Source: Alphaproteobacteria bacterium (GTDB lineage: Bacteria; Pseudomonadota; Alphaproteobacteria; Rs-D84). From it: a stretch of DNA of 64,000 nt. Of this stretch, positions 50,959 to 58,716 are shown piece after piece (the stretch's first letter is position 1; each line of letters starts with the position of its first letter). Location: NCBI GenBank assembly GCA_017650505.1, contig JAGCET010000001.1:1-64000 (forward strand), in the 5' to 3' direction. The notes under the pieces were generated by a model, which did not search any database, was not told where the DNA came from, and saw nothing but the letters and a program-made list of their open reading frames with translations. Made by a program: the position numbers and the translations under genes.

Positions 50959-51336
50959 ATGAGTGAATCATATTTAAATGAGTTAAACGCGGCTGATAGG
51001 GCTAATTACTCTATCAATTATGCAGCCAGTCGAGTGCTGTGTGCTGATGATTTGCAAATTGGTCGGGATGCGTGGGGGGATGCGTTCTTGTATTCGAAAA
51101 ACCATTGGCGGGCATTAGTACGTGAAGGTCCAGGAGATCGTGATCTTAGATTGGTACCCATAAAAAGTGTGAAAGATGGTAAAGTTGAACTGGTGCAGCG
51201 TTTTAGCCTAGAAGACACGTCTGAATTAGTAATAAAAGGTCAAGGTGACAGTAGAATAAAGGAATTAAGTTTGGATAGGGATTCTTTAGTTCGGCTTTAT
51301 ATCGCAAAGATGGTGGAATTGAAGCCAGTGAAATAA
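50959..51336 (+). CDS. small cytosolic protein, unknown
   Basis: 125 residues, ATG preceded by AAAAGGATAAAAT. No signal peptide or membrane segment. It is charged throughout (ALVREGPGDRDLRLVPIKSV; KGQGDSRIKELSLDRDSL), with basic and acidic residues interleaved, suggesting a soluble beta-rich fold. I recognise no family. It follows a micro-ORF behind a strong promoter and ends before a bidirectional terminator. Confidence 0.6.
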   Translation: MSESYLNELNAADRANYSINYAASRVLCADDLQIGRDAWGDAFLYSKNHWRALVREGPGDRDLRLVPIKSVKDGKVELVQRFSLEDTSELVIKGQGDSRIKELSLDRDSLVRLYIAKMVELKPVK

Positions 51337-51414
51337 AAAAATAAGGAAGTGATGCCCTTTTTTGTGTGATGGGTACATGTTTATTGTTTAAACAGAAACG
51401 TGATATATCAAAAT

Positions 51415-51442
51415 AAAAAATCACCCATTTGGGTGATTTTTT
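51415..51442. terminator. bidirectional terminator
   Basis: AAAAAATCACCC, loop ATTT, GGGTGATTTTTT. It can end both the 50959 transcript and the convergent serS transcript. Confidence 0.9.
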
Positions 51443-51444
51443 AT

Positions 51445-52755
51445 TTAATGTTTTCCATCCGTCTTCGCTTCGCTACGTCGCGACAAGCCAATCTTTGTGC
51501 GGCCACCCATGAGTGGTTGTAGTTTTTTTGGAATATTCACCGAACCGTCGGCGTTTTGGTGGTTTTCAATTACTGGCACCAATGCGCGAGGTACGGCGAT
51601 TCCGGTATTGTTTAATGTCGCAACAAATTTTACTTCGCCGGTCGCATTTTCGCGATAGCGTGTGTTTGTGCGGCGGGCCTGGAACTGACCGATGGATGAG
51701 CAAGATCCCAATTCCCGGTATGCATTTTCCGATGGGAACCATGCTTCGACGTCGTTCATCTTGATTTTGTTGAATCCCATATCGCCCGTAGAATTTGCAA
51801 TAACACGGTATGGCAACTCTAAATCTTCCACAACTTCGCACAGGTTATTTAACAAAAATTCGTGCATTTCGTCAGATTCTTCGGGTCGACAGAAAATATA
51901 TTGTTCAACCTTGTTAAAATGGTGAAAACGCACAAGTCCGCGTGTGTCGCGACCGGCGGCGCCGGCCTCTTTACGGAAACATGTCGAAAATCCTGCATAT
52001 TTTATTGGCAATTCGTTTTCCGATAAAATTTCATCCGCGTGTAGTGAATTCAAAATTATCTCTGCGGTTCCGGCCAGGCATCGGTCGGTGCCTGATAACA
52101 TAAATACGTCGTCATTCATAACCGATAAATCAGACCCCATAAAATGTCCGGCGTTAAATATTGTCTGGGGTTTAGTAACCGGTGGACATTCAATATATTT
52201 GAAACCTTTGCCAATCAGTTTTTGAATAACATATGTTTCAATCGCCAATGATAATTCCGCCAATTCTCCGCACAGGCAATATGTGCGTGTGCCACAAACA
52301 GTGCCGATTTTTTCCGGCATCCACCAACCGTTCATATCCAACAATTCCCATTGTGGACGCGGTGTAAAATCAAACGTGCGTGGTGTGCCAACACGGCGAA
52401 CTTCGATGTTTGCAGAATCGTCTGCGCCAATCGGGGCGTCCGGACTTGGGATTTGTGGAACACGATGCATAAGGTCATTGAATTTATCTTGCTTTTCGGA
52501 CAGTTCCGCCATGTCGTTCGCGATTTCTGCACTGATTTCTTTTGAACGTGCAACAAGTGCGGCTTTATCGGTTGCGTTTGGAATTTCGCGCGAAATTTTA
52601 TTTTTTTCGGCCGTCTTGGTTTCGGTAATTGTTTTTAACTCGCGAATGCGTTTATCTAATGATAAAATGTCATCGACAACGTCCGGAAAATTTTTGACCC
52701 GGCATGCATTTTTTACAATGTCTGGATTTTCACGAATAAATTTTATATCAATCAT
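51445..52755 (-). CDS. serS: seryl-tRNA synthetase
   Basis: 436 residues. An N-terminal long coiled-coil arm (about 30-100) precedes the class II core: motif 2 FRKEAGAAGRDTRGLVRFHHF (cut as AGRDTRGLVRFHHF) and motif 3 near AVPRALVPVIENHQ. The domain normally ends close to PLMGGRTKIG. Here a tail of about 13 residues (LSRRSEAKTDGKH) follows, encoded by a repeat-like segment (51455-51484) related to the intergenic element at 10908. trxB is 15 bp upstream in the same operon. Confidence 0.95.
   Translation of the reverse strand: MIDIKFIRENPDIVKNACRVKNFPDVVDDILSLDKRIRELKTITETKTAEKNKISREIPNATDKAALVARSKEISAEIANDMAELSEKQDKFNDLMHRVPQIPSPDAPIGADDSANIEVRRVGTPRTFDFTPRPQWELLDMNGWWMPEKIGTVCGTRTYCLCGELAELSLAIETYVIQKLIGKGFKYIECPPVTKPQTIFNAGHFMGSDLSVMNDDVFMLSGTDRCLAGTAEIILNSLHADEILSENELPIKYAGFSTCFRKEAGAAGRDTRGLVRFHHFNKVEQYIFCRPEESDEMHEFLLNNLCEVVEDLELPYRVIANSTGDMGFNKIKMNDVEAWFPSENAYRELGSCSSIGQFQARRTNTRYRENATGEVKFVATLNNTGIAVPRALVPVIENHQNADGSVNIPKKLQPLMGGRTKIGLSRRSEAKTDGKH
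51455..51484. repeat. repeat-like segment forming the serS 3' end
   Basis: CCATCCG, then CTTCG, CTACG and CGCGAC in the same order and spacing, within one base, as 10908-10938. It is read as codons for RRSEAKTDG in SerS. Confidence 0.6.
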
Positions 52756-52770
52756 TTTATCACCTTTTTA

Positions 52771-53676
52771 TTATTGTGCATTTGTGTTCAGGTATGCGAT
52801 GGCGTCCATTGCCGCTGTGCATCCGGTACCGACCGCGGTCGCGATTTGCATTTTAATATTCGAATGTACGTCGCCCGCGACAAACATTCCGCGTGGTAAT
52901 GCGTCGGGGCTAAGGCGTCCCAAATCATCACGTTTGATGTCTTCGGTCAAATAATCTGTGTTTGCTTCGTGGCCAATTGCAACAAAAATCCCGTCGCAAA
53001 TAATCTGTTCGTCATTTGTTGTTGTTGCAACCAATTCGTCGGTTTCAGAATTTGGACGTGCAGATATTTTCTTTAATTCGGTGTTAAATATACATTCAAT
53101 ATTTTGTTTTGCCAAAACGCGGTCGCGAATTACTGCCTCGGCCCGGGTAAATGATGATTTGCGATAAACAATCTTTACCGTTTTGGCAATGTCCGCCAAA
53201 TACAGTGCATCATTTAACGCGGTGTTGCCGCCACCGATAACTAATACGGTTTTACCACTGTAGAAAAATCCGTCGCACGTTGCGCAATATGATACGCCAC
53301 GACCAAAGAATTCACGTGCACCTTCGATTTCAAGTTTACGTGGTGATGCGCCCGTTGCCAAAATTATGCTGCGACTTTCATATTTTTTTCCGGTTGTGTC
53401 GGTTATAACAAACGTGCCGTCCGCACAGTTTTCAATATGTGCCGCGGTTTTCATCTCAATTTTTGCATTGAAAGATTCCGCCTGGGCTTTCATAAATTCA
53501 ATCAGTTCGAAACCACTGCCTTTCCATCCGGGGTAATTTTCCAATGTTGCAATTCCCGCCGTTTGGCCACCCAACGTGTCGCCACCCATGACCAGTGTGT
53601 TCTTATTCGCGCGTCCGCAATAAATTCCCGCCGTCAATCCGGCCGGTCCAGAACCCAAAATAATAACGTCATACAT
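52771..53676 (-). CDS. trxB: thioredoxin reductase
   Basis: 301 residues. FAD-binding GSGPAGLTAGIYCGRA, redox CATCDG, NADPH-binding GGGNTALND and C-terminal FVAGDVHSNI. It transfers electrons from NADPH to thioredoxin. The ATG is preceded by AAAAGGAT. It is the first gene of a two-gene unit with serS. Confidence 0.95.
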   Translation of the reverse strand: MYDVIILGSGPAGLTAGIYCGRANKNTLVMGGDTLGGQTAGIATLENYPGWKGSGFELIEFMKAQAESFNAKIEMKTAAHIENCADGTFVITDTTGKKYESRSIILATGASPRKLEIEGAREFFGRGVSYCATCDGFFYSGKTVLVIGGGNTALNDALYLADIAKTVKIVYRKSSFTRAEAVIRDRVLAKQNIECIFNTELKKISARPNSETDELVATTTNDEQIICDGIFVAIGHEANTDYLTEDIKRDDLGRLSPDALPRGMFVAGDVHSNIKMQIATAVGTGCTAAMDAIAYLNTNAQ

Positions 53677-53750
53677 TATAAAATATCCTTTTGTTCATAG
53701 AACCATAGCACAATGTGAATATATGTGCCATAAAAATTTAAAGGTTTTAT

Positions 53751-54239
53751 TTATTTGCCAAAATATTTTTTAAGTGTTTGATATGCGTCGGAAATTCGTG
53801 CAAAATCATTACCCGATGTGTCGGCTGTTGCGGTGTCGGGGTGATATTTTTTGGCGAGTACGCGGTATTTTGCACCGACTTCACGCCAAGATGCCGTAAT
53901 GGGCAGGCCCAAAGTTTTGAATGCCGAAACCGTTTCCGAAGGGGGGGATTTTTTCGGTGAAACCTTGTCAAAATTGCTGCGCCCAGTGATAAAATCATTC
54001 AAAAATTTCACATAGTCATTGGCATCTTGTTTTGTTCGTTTGTTTGATTTGCCAAATGTTTGTTCTTCCCAATCTGCTTCGATTTCTTCGGGGGTCATAT
54101 TGGCATAGTAATTCCAATTTTTGTTATATTCGGCGGCGTGTTCGCGACAAAAATTCCAATATTCGCGTAAATCGCGAGTCTTGGGGGCACGGCAAGTGCC
54201 CGCACGTGTGCAACCGGGAAAATCACATTTTTTAATCAT
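53751..54239 (-). CDS. J-domain protein with N-terminal zinc-binding-like region
   Basis: 162 residues. The N-terminus has CDFPGC, a further Cys and FCREHAAEYNKNWNYY, a Cys/His pattern found in a family of small alphaproteobacterial DnaJ-like proteins. The C-terminal J-domain contains VGAKYRVLAKKYHPDTAT with the HPD motif, and ends FARISDAYQTLKKYFG. The J-domain would stimulate DnaK ATPase activity. It overlaps xerD by 8 bp. Confidence 0.85.
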   Translation of the reverse strand: MIKKCDFPGCTRAGTCRAPKTRDLREYWNFCREHAAEYNKNWNYYANMTPEEIEADWEEQTFGKSNKRTKQDANDYVKFLNDFITGRSNFDKVSPKKSPPSETVSAFKTLGLPITASWREVGAKYRVLAKKYHPDTATADTSGNDFARISDAYQTLKKYFGK

Positions 54240-55104
54240 TATTTTTCACCTTGGTATCGGATAGTGGATGGTGTTGTTCAACAACCTGGTGCAACTTTTC
54301 GGGCAATACGTGAGTATAGATTTGCGTTGTTGAAATGTCTTCGTGTCCCAACATTGTTTGTATTGCACGCAGGTTTGCACCATTTGCCAACAGATGCGAT
54401 GCGAACGAATGTCGCAGAACATGCGGTGTGACACGCGCGGGTTCAATTCCGGCCAATACTGCACATTTTTTTAATATCTTGAAAAATCCATCACGTGTTA
54501 TGTGGCCCGATTTTGAATACGTTGGAAATACGTATTTCGATTCATCATTATCACGCATTTCAATCCATTTGTTTAATGCGTGTATTGCGCCTTCGTGTAT
54601 GGGGACGATTCTTTCTTTGGCGCCTTTGCCGTGAATAAGAAGTTTGTTGCCCAAAATTGCCGTCATTGGTAATTCGCACAGTTCCGAAACGCGCAGGCCC
54701 GATGCGTACAGTAATTCTATCATTGCGCGCAGACGCACCGCGGTTCTTATGTCGCCCGCCGATGATATTAGCATTTCAATTTCGTCGGTGGTCAATAGTT
54801 TTGGTAATGGCTTGCCACGTTTTGGTAATTCAATGTTGGTTGTTGGGTTTGTTGTGATAATATGTTCTAACATTAGAAATTTGTAAAACATACGCAGGCA
54901 ACTTGCACGTCGTGCCACCGATGATGCACATCCGCCCATTTGGCCAAGGTATTTTTCTATGTCGTTTGCATTCGCGTGAATCAGTCCGCCGGGAATATTT
55001 TGCTCTGCGTGGTTCAGGTCGTTTGCATACGCCACAAGTGTATTCTTGCTGCGTCCTTTTTCGGCGGATTGGGCTTCCAGAAAAATTTCGATATAGTTTG
55101 GCAT
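54232..55104 (-). CDS. xerD: site-specific tyrosine recombinase XerD/XerC-like
   Basis: 290 residues from the ATG at 55104, immediately after the small ORF stop; a TTG at 55122 is in frame but poorly placed. N-terminal SAM-like domain with KNTLVAYANDL. Catalytic residues are in ASGLRVSEL (Arg), GKGAKERIVP (Lys), HVLRHSFASHL (HxxR), GHEDISTTQIYTHV (His, Tyr). It resolves chromosome dimers at dif. The assignment to XerD rather than XerC cannot be made from one gene. Confidence 0.85.
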   Translation of the reverse strand: MPNYIEIFLEAQSAEKGRSKNTLVAYANDLNHAEQNIPGGLIHANANDIEKYLGQMGGCASSVARRASCLRMFYKFLMLEHIITTNPTTNIELPKRGKPLPKLLTTDEIEMLISSAGDIRTAVRLRAMIELLYASGLRVSELCELPMTAILGNKLLIHGKGAKERIVPIHEGAIHALNKWIEMRDNDESKYVFPTYSKSGHITRDGFFKILKKCAVLAGIEPARVTPHVLRHSFASHLLANGANLRAIQTMLGHEDISTTQIYTHVLPEKLHQVVEQHHPLSDTKVKNND

Positions 55105-55105
55105 T

Positions 55106-55237
55106 TTATTGGTACAAAACAACCTCGGTCACGTTTTGTGGTGGTGGAAAATAGATTATCATTAAAACCACCAATATTGCAATCAGTGTCCATATGATGA
55201 TTTTTGTCTTTATTGAATTTTTCTTTTTTAATGGCAT
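55106..55237 (-). CDS. 43-residue single-span membrane protein
   Basis: A short gene with a strong site (AAGGAAATAAGAAT) before the ATG. The sequence is MPLKKKNSIKTK, a hydrophobic span IIIWTLIAILVVLMIIYF, then PPPQNVTEVVLYQ. The positive N-terminus predicts a cytoplasmic side and a periplasmic proline-rich tail. The stop is one base before the xerD ATG and the start is 15 bp after the lptF/G stop, so it sits inside an operon and may couple xerD translation. No family recognised. Confidence 0.65.
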   Translation of the reverse strand: MPLKKKNSIKTKIIIWTLIAILVVLMIIYFPPPQNVTEVVLYQ

Positions 55238-55252
55238 ATTCTTATTTCCTTT

Positions 55253-56311
55253 TTATATTGTGTCAAATCCCGCGATAAATACGCCCGCCGCCGCAATTAT
55301 AATTAGTGGGGGTGCAATAATTGCAAGCAGTGTCGGTAATGTTCCGTTCGCACCCAGTGCACTGAATATATTCAACAAGAAATATAGCGCGAAACAGGTT
55401 AAAATACCAATGCTGAATTTTTTACCAAATGTATGATTGCGGCGTTGGCGTGTTTGTGAAAATGCAACGCCCAATGTCGCCATTGCAATCATGGTCAATG
55501 GTAAAAACAACAGAGTCCAAAATTGAATAATATGACCGCGTACCGATACACCGATTTCTGACATTTTTCGAATAAATTTCGGCAAAGCCCAAAAAGAAAT
55601 CTGGTCCGGTTTCATATATCGGTCTAATACCGTTTGTGGGGTTATAAGGGTCACGTTTTCCCACGGACCATTGTGTGTTTGACCGGAAATATCCATTATG
55701 GTTGCCGAATTTGTACTAAGGCCTGTATCTGATAATCTGACACTTTCGGTGTCGATTTTGGTTTGCAATATGAATTCAGAATTTTGGACATATATTGTTG
55801 CATTATGAAAAATCAAATTGTCCGAATCTTTTGTCATATTTGCCGCCATAATGGTTATGTAGCCATTGTCCGAAGATTCGCGCAACCAAATCTTCCCATC
55901 GACCAATTTTAGGTGTTCACGCGAAATGTTCTTTGATGTCATGCTGACCGAATAAGGATTTATGACCGTGGTTGCAAATATACCAATCAAAAACGCGCCA
56001 AGCAAGAACGGACGTGCCATTTGGTACGGGGACAACCCCGCGCCAGAAATGATTACGCCCTCGCTGGATCTGGTCAGGTTATAGTATGCAACCAATGTGC
56101 CCATAAATACGGCCAATGGTAAAAACAGTGGCACATATTCCATCAATCGTGTCCATGCATCGTTAAGTGTTGCAACAGCGGTTGGGTTGCTTGGTAATCT
56201 TTCTACAAATGTCACCGCGAATATTATGCCACATACAATCAGCAATACCAAACCAACACCGGAAAAGAACCGGCGAAATAAAAATCGCGATAATATTCTG
56301 TTTCGTGCCAT
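55253..56311 (-). CDS. LptF/LptG family LPS export permease
   Basis: 352 residues, normal for the family. Six membrane helices in two sets of three, flanking a large periplasmic beta-jellyroll domain (about 130-265). FVERLPSNP after the first helix and LTRSSEGVIISGAGLSPYQM (cut as TRSSEGVIISGAGLS) are LptF/G signatures. It works with LptB ATPase and LptC. Only one of the two permease genes is in the window, and LptF versus LptG cannot be decided. It is the first gene of the operon with the small ORF, xerD and the J-protein. Confidence 0.85.
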   Translation of the reverse strand: MARNRILSRFLFRRFFSGVGLVLLIVCGIIFAVTFVERLPSNPTAVATLNDAWTRLMEYVPLFLPLAVFMGTLVAYYNLTRSSEGVIISGAGLSPYQMARPFLLGAFLIGIFATTVINPYSVSMTSKNISREHLKLVDGKIWLRESSDNGYITIMAANMTKDSDNLIFHNATIYVQNSEFILQTKIDTESVRLSDTGLSTNSATIMDISGQTHNGPWENVTLITPQTVLDRYMKPDQISFWALPKFIRKMSEIGVSVRGHIIQFWTLLFLPLTMIAMATLGVAFSQTRQRRNHTFGKKFSIGILTCFALYFLLNIFSALGANGTLPTLLAIIAPPLIIIAAAGVFIAGFDTI

Positions 56312-56358
56312 TTTGTTTTTATTCTTTTATGGTAAAGTATAGCCTGTTTAATTCCTGA

Positions 56359-56386
56359 TTGCAAAAGTAAAATGAATATTTATAAT
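56359..56386 (+). promoter_or_regulatory. promoter of greA-mutL
   Basis: TTGCAA at 56359, a 16-nt spacer, TATAAT at 56381, 28 bp before the greA start. Confidence 0.65.
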
Positions 56387-56413
56387 ATAGTGGTCAAAAA
56401 CAGGAAGACTAAT

Positions 56414-56884
56414 ATGGACAAGAAACCAATTTCTAAACAGGGGTTTGAAGCACTGGTTCGCGAATTGAAGCAGTTGCAAGATGTTGATAGACCCGAAATA
56501 TTAAAGGTTGTGCAATGGGCGCGGTCGCTTGGCGATTTGTCGGAAAATGCGGATTACAGTGCCGCCCGTGAACGCCAACGCCAGATTGACAAGCGGATTC
56601 AATACATCGAAAACGTCATAAATAATGCGACGGTTGTGGATATTGACACGTTGTCGGGCGACCGTGTGGTGTTTGGTGCGCGCGTTGTTTGTGAAGACGA
56701 AGATGGTAATCGTATGCAGTGCCGGATTTTGTCCGATATAGAATCAGATGGTAAACAGGTTATATCGTGTACTTCGCCGGTTGGGCGTGCGTTGATTGGG
56801 CGTTGTGTCGGTGATACGTGCATTGTGCGGTTGCCGTCCGGGGAACGTGAATACGAAATTTTGGAAGTAAAATTCAAAGAATAA
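56414..56884 (+). CDS. greA: transcription elongation factor GreA/GreB family
   Basis: 156 residues from the ATG at 56414 (CAGGAAG upstream), the usual GreA size. The N-terminal coiled-coil carries LVRELKQLQDVDRPEILKVV, cut as RPEILKVVQWARSLGDLSEN, with the DLSENADY tip that positions the catalytic acids. The C-terminal FKBP-like domain has SPVGRALIG and EYEILEVKF. It stimulates RNA cleavage in backtracked polymerase. It starts the greA-mutL unit with 3 bp to mutL. Confidence 0.92.
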   Translation: MDKKPISKQGFEALVRELKQLQDVDRPEILKVVQWARSLGDLSENADYSAARERQRQIDKRIQYIENVINNATVVDIDTLSGDRVVFGARVVCEDEDGNRMQCRILSDIESDGKQVISCTSPVGRALIGRCVGDTCIVRLPSGEREYEILEVKFKE

Positions 56885-56887
56885 AAA

Positions 56888-58636
56888 ATGCCTGTGCGAT
56901 TATTGCCTGATTATTTGGTAAATCAAATCGCCGCCGGTGAAGTGGTAGAGCGGGGCGCCAGTGTCGTCAAAGAATTGGTCGAAAATGCGCTGGACGCGGG
57001 TGCGGACCAAATTGTAGTAGATGTTGTTGATGGTGGGCGTACACTTATAAATGTTGTCGATAATGGTTCGGGAATGTCGCGCGAAGATTTAACGCGTTGT
57101 ATCGAACGACATGCAACATCTAAATTGCCCGACGATAATTTGATGAACATAAATTTTATGGGTTTTCGGGGCGAAGCATTGCCGTCCATTGCATCTGTAT
57201 CCGATATGACAATCGATACGAATAATGGCGCCGATTCGAACGGTTGGTGTTTGAATTGTAATACCGGTGATGTGCGTCCTTCGGATTGGCAGGCGGGAAT
57301 GCGGATTCGTGTCAAAAATTTGTTTGCAAAAACGCCCGCACGGTTAAAGTTCTTGCGGACCGACCGGGCGGAACTTATGTCCATTGTTGATACGGTCAAA
57401 AGGTTGGCGATGGCACGGCCGGATGTTGGTTTCGTGCTGAATAACAAATGGCGTTTTCCAAAAAACCAGCCAATGGATGAACGAATAATTGCCGTTATGG
57501 GTGATGATGTGCGTGGGGCCATGCGCGCGGTTGATGCAGAATCTACTTCGATGGGTGGAATGAAACTTACGGGTTATATTTCCGAACCAACATTGCGGCG
57601 GGCGTCTTCGGTTGACCAGTATTTGTTTGTGAATGGCCGCCCGGTTAAAGATAAAGTTTTGATTGGGGCGTTGCGGGCGGCGTATATGGATGTTATGCAT
57701 GCGCGGGAATTTCCTCTGTGCGCGTTGTATTTGACTTTGCCGTCTGCTAATGTAGATGTGAATGTGTCGCCAACGAAGAATGATGTGCACTTTTTGGACC
57801 CGAATCATGTGCGGGCATTTATTATTAAGTCTTTGCGGGATACATTGGCCGAAACTATGATTCATACGTCTGGGGCACCGGGTGCGACGGGAAATATTTC
57901 TTTCCGTGGGCCAATCGTTTCAACGCCGGTGGCGACAAAAGATACCGTTGTGCAACGTGCTTTTGCACCACGACCGGTGAATAATTGGCTGAATCATGCA
58001 ACGGTGAATCCGGACTTTGTAAAAAACGAATCGGTACCCACGCCAAATTTGAACGAAAATATATTTGAAGACCAACCATTGGGGCGCGTTGTTGGTCAAA
58101 TTGCAAACAAATATATAATTGCCGTTGCCGGTGAAAATATGGTCGTTGTGGACCAACACGCCGCACATGAACGAATTACATATGAAAAAATGCGCAATCA
58201 TACGATAAAGACGCAACCATTGTTGACGCCGATTGTGGTGCACCTGCGCCCCGAAGAAGTTGCGGCGGTATTGTCTGTGGCGGATGAATTGCGTGCGGGT
58301 GGATTGGTTGTGGACGCATTTGGCGATGATGCAATCGCGATATTTGAAAAGCCCGCCGATTGGGATTTGAATTGGGCGACCGTCTTGCGTGATATGGCGG
58401 ACGAGGTTCGCGATTACGGGCATTCCAGTGGAATGGGTGAAAAATTGCATTTGAAATTGGCGAATCACGCATGCCATCATTCTGTGCGTGCAGGGCAAAA
58501 GTTGAATGTGGACCAGATGGATGCGCTGTTGCGTGATATTGAAAGAACGGCGCGCGGTGGTGAATGCAATCACGGTCGCCCAGTATACAAATTCATTCCG
58601 ATTAGCGAGATGGATGGTTGGTTTGAGAGAGAATAG
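56888..58636 (+). CDS. mutL: DNA mismatch repair protein MutL
   Basis: 582 residues. The GHKL ATPase domain shows VNQIAAGEVVERGASVVKEL (cut as NQIAAGEVVERGASV), NALDAGA, VVDNGSGM, GFRGEALPSIASV and the YISEPTLRRASS segment. The C-terminal dimerisation domain contains VDQHAAHERI. The metal-binding endonuclease motif DQHA(X)2E(X)4E of nuclease-type MutLs is partly present (DQHAAHE); a downstream CPHGRP-type motif appears as CNHGRPV. It may therefore be an active endonuclease. No mutS is seen in the window. Confidence 0.94.
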   Translation: MPVRLLPDYLVNQIAAGEVVERGASVVKELVENALDAGADQIVVDVVDGGRTLINVVDNGSGMSREDLTRCIERHATSKLPDDNLMNINFMGFRGEALPSIASVSDMTIDTNNGADSNGWCLNCNTGDVRPSDWQAGMRIRVKNLFAKTPARLKFLRTDRAELMSIVDTVKRLAMARPDVGFVLNNKWRFPKNQPMDERIIAVMGDDVRGAMRAVDAESTSMGGMKLTGYISEPTLRRASSVDQYLFVNGRPVKDKVLIGALRAAYMDVMHAREFPLCALYLTLPSANVDVNVSPTKNDVHFLDPNHVRAFIIKSLRDTLAETMIHTSGAPGATGNISFRGPIVSTPVATKDTVVQRAFAPRPVNNWLNHATVNPDFVKNESVPTPNLNENIFEDQPLGRVVGQIANKYIIAVAGENMVVVDQHAAHERITYEKMRNHTIKTQPLLTPIVVHLRPEEVAAVLSVADELRAGGLVVDAFGDDAIAIFEKPADWDLNWATVLRDMADEVRDYGHSSGMGEKLHLKLANHACHHSVRAGQKLNVDQMDALLRDIERTARGGECNHGRPVYKFIPISEMDGWFERE

Positions 58637-58648
58637 CCACTAATCCAT

Positions 58649-58677
58649 TTGCGTGGGGGAAAAATTTGTGATATAAT
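58649..58677 (+). promoter_or_regulatory. promoter of the 58717 gene
   Basis: TTGCGT at 58649, a 17-nt spacer ending TTTGTGA, TATAAT at 58672. AAAGGAAAGAGAG precedes the ATG. Confidence 0.6.
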
Positions 58678-58716
58678 CCCACGGACAGGGAGTGTTTTAT
58701 AAAAAAGGAAAGAGAG

